Of a DNA stretch of 64,000 nucleotides, positions 23,835 through 35,260 are shown piece by piece. Source of the stretch: Isoetes taiwanensis (taxonomy: Eukaryota > Streptophyta > Lycopodiopsida > Isoetales > Isoetaceae). The position numbers and the translations under genes are program-made. The stretch lies in assembly GCA_021234155.1 (NCBI GenBank), contig JAJEKV010000024.1:11010913-11074912 (forward strand), written 5' to 3'. Numbering within the stretch: the stretch's first letter is position 1; each line of letters opens with the position of its first letter. Below the pieces are notes generated by a model that had not been told where the DNA came from, searched no databases, and saw only the letters and a program-made list of their open reading frames with translations.

Positions 23835-24118
23835 TATTGCATACATGCCTTTTCCTTCGGGCCAAAACCAAGCTCGAACAAAAGCCATGATCTTCGGCTA
23901 AAGTGCCTTTTATCTAAAGAAAATGAAGAAAAACAGCTAAAAGAATCTAAGCTAGATGCTTGCCGCTCTTATGGAGTTTTTGCTTTGGCCAAAAAGTTGC
24001 ATCTGAAGCTTGCTTGGCGGTTTGTAGAGTCTCCAATGTTTTGTGCACTAACGAATTTGACCAATTGGGGTGACTCGAGAACAAGATATTGTTTAATTCA
24101 AGAGATGCAATTAAAGGA
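23835..24118. repeat. R5, copy A (truncated R)
   Basis: Same extent and same break (AATTAAAGGA then TGAATAAG) as R3. Here the following T block is complete and continues into U. Confidence 0.8.
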
Positions 24119-26399
24119 TGAATAAGTAAATTAAAATTTTATTTCTAAGAATCCCATCAATTAAAAAGATTAATATATAAGAAACCAGGCTACGTGGCTT
24201 AAATACATGAATTTGAAGATGCAGGCTTTGCCGTTGATGCTTTGAGCGAGTTTTTGAATGTTCGCCACCGTTACATGAACAATAACTATGGATAAAAAGG
24301 TTGTAATGCAGTGTCATGATGATTAAAAAGAGCAAATTTAAAGGAGTTTTGCTTTGGAGACAATTAAAGCAAGAAGCCCTTGTAATGTTCTCCATATACT
24401 CTCCACATACAAGACCTTAACCATTGCCTTTGCTGCAATGTTCTCCATATACTCTCCACATACAAGACCTTAACCATTGCCACATCTCAAAATGGCATGC
24501 AGACCCAACCCGTTCTTTCATAAGCTAAAATATAAAATTCACCATCATGGTTGGTATGAGAAAAACAATAAGAAAGATGCACATCAACACTTTTATCCCT
24601 TGGGAAAATAGCCTTTGGGAACTTCATTAGCCTCATAATGTTTACCTTAAGAGAAGAGATTGGACTATAATCATTACATAAAGATTGATTTATAAAACCA
24701 TTTCAACCATACTTCTAGATCATCCAGCAAATAGAGATACCTTGGGAAGAACATGTAGTGGAGTTATGACAAATGCAGTGGAGTTGAAGCACTTGTCAAT
24801 TTCCAAATGCACACTATATGGAAATATGGCAGAAGGCATGTTCGCATTAGATCTTCACATCTAGAACATAGAAATAAAAGCAAGCATGTGTAACTAGAGG
24901 CTAGATGTCTAGGAGGAAAAACAAAAGATTTGCCAATCATTCTAATAAAGGAGAAGCATATGGTAAATGTTCATGGTTAAAATAACATGGTTGCTTTGTT
25001 TCTTTCTTTAGAAAAGCAGGTAATTGTTGTCATAGTTGAAATGACATATTTAGATGTGAAGTAGATCGTTGCCCCATCTTTATGTGCCTTGGACAGAGAT
25101 AACACTCATTTTTTAGCAAGAAAAATAGCAAAGCTAGCAACTTCCACCTATGTGGAAATCACAAAAAGGCCTTAGATGATGACAGAGGAGTCACCACCTT
25201 ACAAGCTTGTGGATGATATCAGTTGCTTTGGATATAGAGATGTTCACCAACTCCTCTGGCATATCTGGTTCTAATGGATTAGAAAGAAAGGACAATATTG
25301 AGTATAAAAACTATAGTTTCTTCATGCATGCTTCAACAACAGTGAACGATGTCAACTATCACACATCATGTATCATGAAATAGACTATACCGCATCACAT
25401 ATGCCATCTGCCAAAATATGGAAACCTCTCCCGAATAACCATAAGCATTATGCTTTTCCAGGTGGGAAACAGACTAGTAACTCAAACAATAAGATAAGAA
25501 TAAGTTGGACTACTAATTTTGATCACAAATCTAGTTCCATCTAGCCTACATCTGGCTCTTCTTGCCTCTACAACCTAAATTCAACACTTATAAAATAGCA
25601 TCCATTATCTATGTCAAAAACTTTGAATCGGATCAAAGCTATGGATAGATGGAAGAACCTACACATTAGATTAGTTAAGACTATTCTTATTCAGAATGAT
25701 CATATGCTTGAGCTCACCTACTCGATTCCTGTAGTCGTAATCATGCAATGACCTGCGGTATCAGTCTGCATCTACATCAACTTTGCCAAAGTGGAAGTAT
25801 CTCCAACTTCGACCCGTGCGGTTGAAGTACACATTTGGAGTATAAACCATGTGAGTGGGCGAAAAGGTTTTTTTTTCTAGTCTTGGTGTCGTATACTAGC
25901 GATGAAAAAAAATACTCCAAATTGTTATTTTTGTAAGAAATACTCAAAGGGATCATATATCTTTTGCAAGGTAGGGTTCTACAAAGTTGATATTATTAGT
26001 AATTTAAATTCTAGTAGGTAAAAAAAGTACTCAAGGGGTGTATTTTGGGGAAAAAGCGAGGGTGAGTATGATATGATAAGGGTTTTCGGTCTAGATATGG
26101 AGTATGATAAGGGTTTTCTCCTACCCTAGAGTGCACATGCCATATGCATATTACATATAGGTGACTCCCCTTGAGTTGATACCGGAGATGTGCGATCAAC
26201 CTTCCTGTATGCTCTATTTTGACTTGCTCTTTCTAGTGTATAGTAGAATAAAAATCATAAGGCGAGCCTTTGGAAAAAGTGTGAAGAACTTTCTGCTCAA
26301 AAAAGATCTTACAACATTGTTATGGCACATGTCTATGTGTTACTGCATCCTAAAATATGACATGGGTATTTCCTTATCATATTTGCTTTAGAAAAAAAA

Positions 26400-27100
26400 G
26401 TTACGTTCAAAGTTTCTGACTCACAGCACCAAAATCTATAGGTCGGCTCACGCACCTAAGCGAGCCCAAGACATCCCCCCGGATGAGCCTACGGCCTAGG
26501 AGGTGGCTTGGACCCATATCCGACCCAAACATAGTGGCCAGGCTATAAGCCCTAGCACCTTTGTAGGAGCTCTAGTAGCCATGCTTTCGACAAGGCTCCA
26601 TCCCCACTTCAACATGGTGTCCATTGTTTGTTGCTCAATCACACATAACCCTCTGACCGGGTGGGCTCTTGCGCCTGTTTGCATTTAAATAGGATTTAGA
26701 GGGTTCTAGCTAGGAACATCACTAAATCTAGTAGCTTTCAGGCCTCTACCCCCTTTAAACCCCAATTCACGGGAGGAGGAGCGAGAAAGAAGATTCATTC
26801 ATAGATCATCCATAATACTCACATATAGAACATCAATTAGAACTTTACCATCCATCTAATCATACGAGGGTTTAGATAATCACACAATTATCTAAGAACT
26901 AACTTTGTCTCTTGGCTATATTGGTGTTTCTAAGTACATCCATCTCATGTTTAATTAACATAGCTAAAATAATCCCTTTTATGCTAACTTCCCATGGTCC
27001 TATGGCTCCACACCCTTGGTGGCGTGTCAAGGAGGTTATACATACGGTACATTAGGTGTATAAATATATCGCTTATCATATAAATATGTAGAGCGTCACA
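26400..27100 (-). mobile_element. Truncated gypsy LTR, reverse orientation, in U copy A
   Basis: Read on the minus strand it starts TGTGACGCTCTACATATTTA after a purine tract (AAGGGGTAGAA). It shares with the LTR at 4171-5979 a segment that includes GATGTTCCTAGCT, CAAGAGCCC and a long similar stretch around GTAGAG[AG]CCT. Similarity fades past about 26400, so the far end of the LTR is missing. It is therefore an older, truncated member of the same gypsy family as the element on the left edge. Confidence 0.6.
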
Positions 27101-27111
27101 TTCTACCCCTT
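27101..27111 (-). promoter_or_regulatory. Polypurine tract before the reverse gypsy LTR
   Basis: The minus strand reads CAAGGGGTAGAA just before TGTGACG, the layout of a gypsy 3' end. The internal region to the right, 27112-27436, has no recognisable coding sequence. Confidence 0.5.
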
Positions 27112-27436
27112 GAAATATCTTGTCCTTACCATTAAGATTAGGGATTGAGCATGCAATCATAATTAAGAAGGTAAAACTGGTTTCATTACTTCCAAAAAAG
27201 TTACATAGCGGTGTCAGGAGCCCATTTTACAAAAAAAGATGTAGAACATCAGAGGATGTCAAGTAGACAAGGTGGTCCTTAGTGGACCATAACAGCACAC
27301 ATATATAGAAATAGGAAACAACTCAAAAGAAAATTATTGCTCCTTCTCAAGAAAGGCACCTAAGCCCGGCAGGCGCTCCAGTATGCATTACTAACCTGCA
27401 GAAGCACAACACATCAATACATATATATAATTAAGT

Positions 27437-28022
27437 AATAACTAGCAAACGTGTGCCCGGCGATGCCGGGCAGTCGTGGAAGAGCGTGTGTGCGTGCAAA
27501 AATGATATCGAGATTATGTGTGCTCGATGGCCTTGAACAATTGGGGTTGTATATTGACAAATGAAAGAAAGTGAAAATACCGTTGAAATGGCACTGTGTT
27601 AAAAGGAAAGTCAACTGATTGGAACGTGATTTTGGAATTGTATAGTGAAGTTCTGCATCTCATTTAAGGATGCATAGTGATGCCTTTCATTAGGGATAGT
27701 GGAAGCAAAGCGGTCATGGCTTATACAAACCACGATTCTTCAATGTCCCACTAAAAAAATTTTGATCAAAAGAAAGTAAGGATCAACGACAAGGCATTCT
27801 ATTGAAGAGTGAAAATACACTATACAATGGGATTAAATACTTCTTTGTGTGCTTGAAAATTAAAGTAAACAGAAAAGGGAGATAGCTTTGTCATAAAAGG
27901 CTGATGCATTGTTTGTAGATGCCTTGTGATGCGGGGCATTGAGATAGTGCAAGCCAAGTTGGCCTCCCCTTTAAAACAAAAAAAAAAAAAAAAAAAAAAA
28001 GGAAAAGAAAAAAAAAAAAAAG
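27437..28022. repeat. GC hairpin, degenerate 240-bp repeats and A-rich tract
   Basis: GCCCGGC-GAT-GCCGGGC at 27455-27471 is a perfect 7-bp hairpin; it is broken in copy B near 56778. Two related segments, AGTGATGCCTTTCATTAGGG (about 27680) and TTGTGATGCGGGGCATTGAG (about 27923), each precede AGATAGTG[GC]AAGC-like text. This suggests two diverged units about 240 bp apart. The A-rich tract 27972-28022 follows. Class unknown. Confidence 0.4.
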
Positions 28023-30963
28023 ACCTATAAGTGGGGAATAGTGGCTCTTCTAAATGGGTTTTATTTCGAGATTGTAAATGCACAGAAATGATTGAGTAAA
28101 GGGCTCTTGTGTGGCCCTTATGTATTCCTTATTGAGAGAAAGCAAAAGTGGTGAAATAATTTTCCCCTAAGGTTACAAAGTCTATATTTGTGCTCTTATG
28201 GGACCAAAATTACTTATCAAGGGGTAAAGTTGTGTGACTCATGTGAGCTTTAATTGGTTGAATTTTGAAAGGGGATCAGCAAAAGATTTAGCCATTCCCA
28301 AGACCATCATAGTTTATTAAAATATTAGCAGAAATGATCAACTGCGGTGTTACTACATTGCCTAGAACCACCCTAGATCAAATAGAAAGACCACGAGATA
28401 AAGAACCAAAGATATTTGTTGATGCTAGTATGTGTTGTCATCCTACCTTTTCTTGAGAACCTTTTCGTTGAGGCATGAATGTGTTGCATTCAAAGAAGCT
28501 CTGATTTGCTTGGTAGTCACGGCATGTGTTTTTATTGACCTTTAACATCCATATGTGCAACTTCCATCACATGTAATTTACATAAGAATGAACATTATTT
28601 GCTTTTGTAATTAACTTGTTATTGAAATTGTCTAATAACAATATCATCAATGTATTAACTGCGGTTATGGACTTAGTAGAAAAAAATAATGGTTTTTATA
28701 AGGAATGTGAAGGAAATATGCATCTCCACATGATGCACATCACTAAGGGCCTAATGTTGTACTTTGTTGGATTCTCCCCTAAAATGTGTTCCATTACATA
28801 TTCCAACACCATTGAGTTCTTTTGCTAATAAAATGTCAAATCACCCGGAGAGTTGTCTCTGACTCTTTGGATTTGACAAATACAAACTCAACCATTTGCA
28901 TTGTTTTGCCACAGGAGTTGTTGATGGTCATACAAAGCGCTAGGCGTGGGGGATATTTTTTATACGGAAGCACTTTGTAATATTTTGAATGTATAATATG
29001 AAGTGGAACCGTTCTTCAAAAAAAAAAAAAAAACACTCTACTTCAATATTCTTTGAAGTATTCTTTCAAACCAATCTCAACATCTATATACGTCTTCTCG
29101 ACATCTATAGCACATCTTCCCAACACACAAATAATAAGGCAGGTGTTATCCTATAATGCTTACGTGTAAAAACAAACCTTAGTAACATGATCATGCCAAC
29201 TTTCAATGTCAATTGTTGTGGAGGCATCCCACTCGAATCTAATGTCATCTAATGTCTAATGGCATGCATGATTGCAAAAAAAATGCCCTACTCAAAAAAG
29301 GCCCACTAAATGAAAGCAGGATAAAACTATTAGTCAAATTAATTACCCAGTGGCCCTTGTTTCTATATGTCACTCGCATGCTCCCCACTAAAAGTAAGAA
29401 AAGGTGTATGCGGGGACCCGGCGAGGCGGCGGGACGAACCACAATGAACAAATCCGGATTTTGACTTTGTCCCTAAAATATATAAAAATGGTGTTTTACA
29501 AAATGATGATATTTTGGCCATTTCAAATGATCCTAGATACATAACCAAGGATTGGGGGATTATCAAGTATGGTACCATAAAATTGATTCGATTGATAAAT
29601 TCCTACAAATTTGTCTATATAATTAATTTGGAGCTGAGACATTTGAGAGCTTATTTCAAGTAAAATTCCTATAGCATACAAATAATTCAATTCACTTACA
29701 TGATAGAGACCAAGAGAGCTCTTACTATTAACAATCAACTATTAATTAATTCAACCTCCTTTTATTTTATTTGGGCAGCCAAGTAGTGATGGTTAACCAA
29801 ATGTTGCAAGGTGATGTTAAAGCTTCAATCCATTCATCTTATTTCCATGGTACGTTTAGGTTGGCATCAATCTTCAACAAATAATTGGTTGGCGAAACAT
29901 CGGGCAAAATTGGTTGGAAGTTTTGGGTGACACAATCAAGAAAAGTTGCCTAGGTTTGTTGTATGAGAACATGCGTACATACATTCTGACCATATATTTG
30001 GAACCTTGCCCATAATTTGCTTTCAGATTTCTGGGACAATGTTACATGCGTCATTAATGGGAAATTATCGTCGGACACATAGTACTATAAGGCGACTCAG
30101 TGACCTAACATCGATTATGGAAGCAAACATGATGCTTAATCCGGTTTAAATTGGTCCAAAAATGTGCTAAGGTGATTAAATCCACATCTTCAATCCAACA
30201 CGCAAGGATAAGCTTCTAGTCTTAGCGGTTTTGCATCATTCGAGGCTAGGTCCGAAGTGAAGACATATTTAATGCTTTAAGCGTCAATATATACAGACCA
30301 TAAGAAGGCAAAAAGCTTGGCGCAATATTACTTTGTAAATGTGTAGAAAATTTCTATATCATGTCCTAATCACGCTTCAAATACACCCTTTGCCATTTCT
30401 TTGGCATAATGCAAAATGTACTTATCACGGAGCGGAGTTGGACCGTGCATTAACAACACGGGAAAAACACTGTTTGTAACACAAAATACCATTAGAGGAC
30501 CAATCCATGTCCACGATTATTCAAGATAAAATTAGTAATTTAGCAACAAAATTTTATCTAGTAACTTTTATGTAGCAACAAACTTTGATACTTGATTATA
30601 CTTTGACACATCCCACCTTTTTGTTTCTATCATGCAAGAGAAGATGAGCTAATTCTTGCCTTTCTTTGCAAACATGAGTTGGATATCGGCTACACAAAAG
30701 TGCACTAAAGAAAAGTCATTATGAAGAATAGATTGCAACTATGAAAAATAGATTATAATTGCAACCTAGTAATATGATTGACAACCCTTTAATTAATTCT
30801 CCACGGTTTAAAATGTAGAAGTTCACATAGAATTAGAAAAGAAGAAGCTTTATCGAACTATCCACTTGCCTTTTCCGTTCTAGTTCTTTATAAAATTTGG
30901 ATTGTTGAGCTCCTTGTTTTCAACGGAAATAATATTTAGCATTGCTAGATATATGTGAAGGTG

Positions 30964-31217
30964 GCTCCAAATTGGAAGCTTAGATGGCATTAAGCTTCCA
31001 ATTTAGTACAAGAGAAATAGAGTTAAGGAGGGCAACTTCAATCTATGACTTTTGTGCTGAAATATGGTTTGGATGGGTCCAACATATTTAAAAGGATTTT
31101 CCATCTTTGACATTGATTTTGTCAAGAACTTCAGGGTTGGAGTTTTCACATCACGAACCTCCCTTTCACTAGTAGTAGGAGAATCGAGACATTCCATGTC
31201 CATGGGCAACCATAATC
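30964..31217. repeat. Block V, copy 2, joined directly to R (foldback empty site)
   Basis: The palindrome here has a 14-bp perfect stem (30969-31004). V ends GGCAACCAT and passes straight into AATCTATTGC of R without the foldback element. This makes it the natural empty-site reference for 9091-9622 and 37383-37929. Confidence 0.7.
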
Positions 31218-32210
31218 TATTGCATACATGCCTTTGCCTTCGGGCCAAAACCAAGCTCGAACAAAAGCCATGATCTTCGGCTAAAGTGCCTTTAATCTAA
31301 AGAAAATGAAGAAAAACAGCTAAAAGAATCTAAGCTAGATGCTTGCCGCTCTTATGGAGTTTTTGCTTGGCCAAAAAGCTGCATCCGAAGCTTGCTTGGC
31401 GGTTTGCAGAGTCTCCAATGTTTTGTGCACTAACAAATTTGATTAATTGGGGTGACTCTGAGAACAAGATATTGTTTAATTTAAGAGATTCAATTAAAGG
31501 ACACATTCATTGTTTTATCACATTGTTTTATCACATTCAGTACTATTACCATCCATACATTACAAATTACGACTTTATGCATAAAACGCAGTGTGCAATA
31601 ACAAAGTGATGATGACAGAAGAGAGTTTGAAGAATATTTACTAGAATTCTAGAGCAGGATGAGATTTCTTGTAGTTTTGGGTTTTTGGCATGTAGAGATT
31701 ACTGTAGTTGACTCAAAGACTTAAAGAATATGCAGAAGTTTACTGTGGTGGTGCCACAGATGACCCTTTGTCAAAAAATGCATTATATTGGAGGAAACAT
31801 TGTAAACGTTTTTTGTTGAAATGTTGCAGATTCAGATAAAAATGCTATTGTTAGGCTTCTTCTAGAGAAAGACCTGTTTGGGCTCTTATTGACATTGTCT
31901 TATAGATCTGTAAATGTTTCAACCTAATGTTAGTTACCTTGGTATTTTATTCGCCAAAGTATTATGATCATTGTTGGTGGAAAGTGGCTTTCACGTCAGA
32001 TTTCAAAAACGAAAAATGGAACAATCTAGTAAGTAGGAGTAAATGTTTTCTATTCCAAATAGAACTAGCGAAAAGGCCTTGATGGCAAGGGCGATTTGAG
32101 GTTTATTGCATTTGATTAGCTTAGATTGTTTTTTTTTTTTTTTTTTAAGCATAGTTTGTACCTTGTATAACAAAGAATTAACAATTGTTGGATATTAACA
32201 TTATTGAATA
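31218..32210. repeat. Repeat R, copy B (uninterrupted form)
   Basis: It matches 5980-6983 end to end and lacks both the copia and the 0.98-kb insertion, so it shows the pre-insertion sequence for each (GGCTAAAGTGCC and GTGCAATAACAAAGTG). A poly-T tract lies at 32131-32148. It ends TTATTGAATA, after which X begins instead of S. Confidence 0.75.
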
Positions 32211-33122
32211 CTAGTAATGGTGCCAATGATCTTTGGGCAAAAGTTGATAATCTGTAAATGATCATCCTGCGCATTCACTTTGGAAACATGACACTTGAAT
32301 TTGTTCACTTAAAATATGAGCTTTGCATATATTAACTGGATCATCTAATTATAGTCTTTCAAATACATAATACATGAGTTTCAATCATTCGAAGCTAAGT
32401 ATTGTACCTCTGATAGAAGACATAGAAGAGCCCAAATGCATCGTTGGCAAAATGCAAATAATAATAGACGTTGTGCTACTCATTTATCTCAACAGACTAC
32501 ACTTAAATAAATCATTAAACATCTATTTGAATCAACAGATAATGGATGTTGTGCCCAGTATTGCTAGGCATTAGTCGTGGCAATGTTGAACGAAAACATG
32601 GATATGAATACTAAGGCTCAGAATTCACTCAACAGCAAATCATATGCTTAGAACACAAAATCTTTCGGGCTAACTTCCACAAACAGGATTCCATTATGAT
32701 TATGGTGTTCTTCAAGAATAGACTTGCTTTGTCCACATGGCAGATTTTGAGCAAGCAAGAAACAAACTCATAGAGGATCTTGCCCCGGAGAAATCTATCG
32801 ACACATTAGATATACTGGCGCCTTGTAATGGAGTCTAGAAATCCATGACAGATAACATTGTGGAGCTTCCTTGTTCTTCCAAGTAATATCTTCCAAGCAG
32901 TGGAATCTAGGCCTAAAATATTCAATTCCATTCCAATTCAATGTACAGTAATACATGTGAAATCATCTATAGGAAATCATCTATAAGAAATCGGCATCAG
33001 TTGCAATATCTTGTAAAGTTAAAAGCTTTATTGCCCCATTCATAAATGTGGATATCCAGTGTAACAACCAAAATTGATGCAACATATTAAAGTGAAGAAT
33101 TGCAATTATATAATTGGGTTTT

Positions 33123-33318
33123 CAACACCACGCATGACAAATCCAATTGGATAACCTGTACAATTTACAACATATTAAAGCTTGAATTGTAGCTATCTTC
33201 AATAATAGAAGAACTATCTCCAACACCATGCATGACGAATCCAGTTGGATAACCTGTACAATTTACAACAGATTAAAGCTTGAATTGTAGCTATCTTCAA
33301 TAATAGAAGAACTATCTC
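33123..33318. repeat. 98-bp tandem duplication in X
   Basis: Two near-identical 98-bp units start at 33123 and 33221 (CAACACCA[CT]GCATGAC). They differ at only a few positions, so the duplication is recent relative to the degenerate repeats elsewhere. Confidence 0.85.
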
Positions 33319-33992
33319 CAACAATTAGATTCTCAAAACATCTCAGACAAAACATAACATTTTGAATGCTAAAAAAAAGCAATCAAAGGGACATTAGATT
33401 CTATTATTTGTAGGGCAGTAGAATATCTGGCAAACAAAATATATTAGAATAGTTTTTGATGTATCTATAAGAAAGCATATAAGAATGTGATTCCTGTAAA
33501 CTATAGCTAAGGAATCTCTTCAACTCAGACAATGAACAAAATTATGAAGGTGGGTTTTAGCTTGGTCTTTACTGAACCAGGCAGCTTTCAAAGATTTGTA
33601 CTCCACGATTTACTTGAACTGAAGCAAAAAACATAGACTCAGCTGCATGACATGGAGCATAATGTGTTTCAGCAAAAAAAAAAAAAAAGCACCAGAAAGC
33701 TTGATATATGGCCACTTAATGCAGTAAAAATTACCAGTAATATGCAGCTGCAGATATTAGCAAAAACCTTCCCTTCGTGGCAGCTGTTTGTAAGAAGCCC
33801 ACTTGTTATGTTCTTACTATGCTCTGCTCGATGCCTTGTGTATCTAGACAAATAAGAACAATCTGTTATTGGCAGAAAGCATGTTGCTAGAATAAATCGG
33901 ACCCGTTATCTGCTAGAAATACCTTTGGATTCATAAGAAACATTGAGATATGGACAGTCTCAGAACGTCTCCCTTCAGAAGGCTTGGCCTGA

Positions 33993-34203
33993 TAACTCTA
34001 AACGCATAAGCAGCATTTGGATCTACTGGATCTACTGTTGCAAGTGTAATAAAACTGGATCTACTTGGTTGATCTAGACCCAAGTTTGTAGTAATATTTT
34101 GTTAACTCTAAACGCATAAGCAGCATCTGGATCTACTGTTGCAAGTGTAATAAAACTGGATCTACTTGGTTGATCGAGACCCAAGTTTGTAGTAATATTT
34201 TGT
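33993..34203. repeat. 110-bp tandem duplication in X
   Basis: Units start at 33993 and 34103 (TAACTCTAAACGCATAAGC). The first contains one extra GGATCTACT-type mini-repeat, a small slippage product. Confidence 0.85.
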
Positions 34204-34671
34204 TTCATACTGTAAAAGATCTTTCATAGCATGTCAAAAAGTTTGCACATCCTTGATAATACTGAAGATTATTTTACTGCATGTCTAAGCTAAACATACC
34301 TGCTGTTTTTATAAAGCAAGAGTCATAGCTTCAGGGTGCAGCAATGTATAAGTCCCGAGGCAGATAGCAAATATCGAACTTGTCAAATTCTTTATAAATG
34401 CATCATGGCAGAGCAGACCACACGAAGCATCAACAGAAATCAATGACTGCTGCAGAGCAAACATACATAAGTCAAACTCATGCCTAATGAAAATTATAAC
34501 CTAGGGTTAGCAAACGCACCTTAGAAACCAACGCAGCAACTCATTGCCTTGCAGCTGTGAGGAACATCCGCTAAAAAGCCTCAGGCATGAATTCGGCTCT
34601 CTTGATTCAGATATGAATCACCTAGAGTGTGTGAAGCCGAATTTGAAGAAGCTACCCTTCTTGTGTAGTTT

Positions 34672-35045
34672 GGTTCAAGCAGAACGAAATTTATTGGAGT
34701 AAAAGGCAGCACAAATCGGGCAAATGGACTGCAGAAATCCAGCAATCATACCCTTGGCAAACGTATTTGGCTAGGATCCTATAGGACTGCGGAAGAAGCT
34801 GCAGTGGCGTATGATCACTTGGCTTCGAACTGCAGTTGTTTAAGCCATATTGGCAAGAGAAAAACTCATAGCAGAAGCAAGAGCAGGAGCACCTTCGTGT
34901 AGATTGCCATGGGCAAAACCGAGAACAGAGGAAGGCAGAAAATTTTGGAGTGGAAACGAAAAGAGCTCTAAGAAGAAAGCTTATCAGCATCCATACCCAA
35001 GTTCAAAACTGGAATATATTCAGGCTTTTGTTCTTCTCTCCTCCT
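34672..35045 (+). pseudogene. AP2/ERF transcription-factor fragment, frame-broken
   Basis: Three pieces of an AP2 DNA-binding domain follow one another in two frames. TKFIGVK starts near 34684. SGKWTAEI lies at about 34716-34739 in a second frame. LGKRIWLGSYRTAEEAAVAYD lies at about 34752-34815 back in the first frame. AP2/ERF domains have GVRxR, then GKWxAEI, then RxWLGT(F/Y)xTAEEAAxAYD, so order and spacing fit one domain with two compensating frameshifts. ERF proteins bind GCC-box or DRE promoter elements in the nucleus. No start codon or N-terminus is evident upstream. Downstream, a lysine- and glutamate-rich stretch continues to about 35045 in another frame. Whether the breaks are real or base-calling errors is open, since CAG/CTG sites lie at the first break. 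Assignment to the AP2/ERF superfamily is fairly safe; subgroup is not. Confidence 0.65.
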
Positions 35046-35260
35046 AGATCCCAGGGCATGAGGCAGAGCATAGCGGAATTCCTGGCTCGTCATATCTCGA
35101 CCACCAACTAAACAAACGCTAGCGTGAGAGAAACGGGCCATAGCCAACGCAAGCTTTTTTTTTTTTTTAAAGCATTCTGACCGTCGAATGGGCCAAACGA
35201 ACGTGGGCCGTCCGATCTAGGGCTGGGTCCAACACTTACTGAATAACATTATAATATAAG

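Larger units (their letters stand above)
18922..25710. repeat. Internal tandem duplication in copy A, unit ii (6.8 kb)
   Basis: The second unit holds truncated copia A2, R4, R5 and T up to the AGC at 25711. It is collinear with 12114-18921. Many differences from unit i fall on CAG/CTG positions. Confidence 0.85.
24119..30963. repeat. Block T-U, copy A (unclassified, 6.8 kb)
   Basis: This is the full T-U sequence. T recurs at 17326 and 45598, and T-U as a whole at 53370. It contains the 52-bp-spaced direct repeat (about 24385-24481), a minus-strand gypsy LTR fragment (26400-27100), a GC-rich hairpin (27455-27471), A-rich tracts at 27972-28022 and 29019-29034, and block V at its end. From 29035 to 30963 I see only AT-rich sequence with short frames and no recognisable gene. 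A minus-strand frame across 54888-55109 in the other copy (RSWRYFHFGKVDVDLEGSHC) may be a gene relic but is unassigned. Confidence 0.6.
5980..31217. repeat. Tandem segmental duplication, copy A (25.2 kb)
   Basis: This copy runs from the first R repeat to the base before the next R at 31218. Its contents recur in the same order in 31218-60557: R, S, V, foldback, copia, R2, R3/T, truncated copia, R4, R5, T-U, V. The junction between copies reads V directly into R. Recombination between the many R copies would be a simple way to make the array (inference). Confidence 0.85.
32211..35260. other. Segment X, present only in copy B
   Basis: This 3,050-bp stretch lies between R and S and is missing from copy A. 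The short direct repeat TGAATA flanks most of it (32205-32210 and about 35240-35245). It contains two tandem duplications and an AP2/ERF-like fragment. I see no retrotransposon termini or inverted ends. The stretches 32211-33122, 33319-33992 and 34204-34650 hold no recognisable gene. It could be an insertion of captured host DNA in B or ancestral sequence deleted from A; the window cannot decide. Confidence 0.6.

Noticed and set aside
26496-26688. Overlapping frames on both strands in U as a gene pair
   Set aside because: They lie in the GC-richer part of the reverse gypsy LTR fragment, where stops are rare by composition. No protein family matches.
29019-29034. Poly-A run as the tail of a LINE
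   Set aside because: There is no reverse-transcriptase or endonuclease sequence upstream and no target duplication around it. The run is also longer in the other copy (58350-58369), as expected for a slippery homopolymer.
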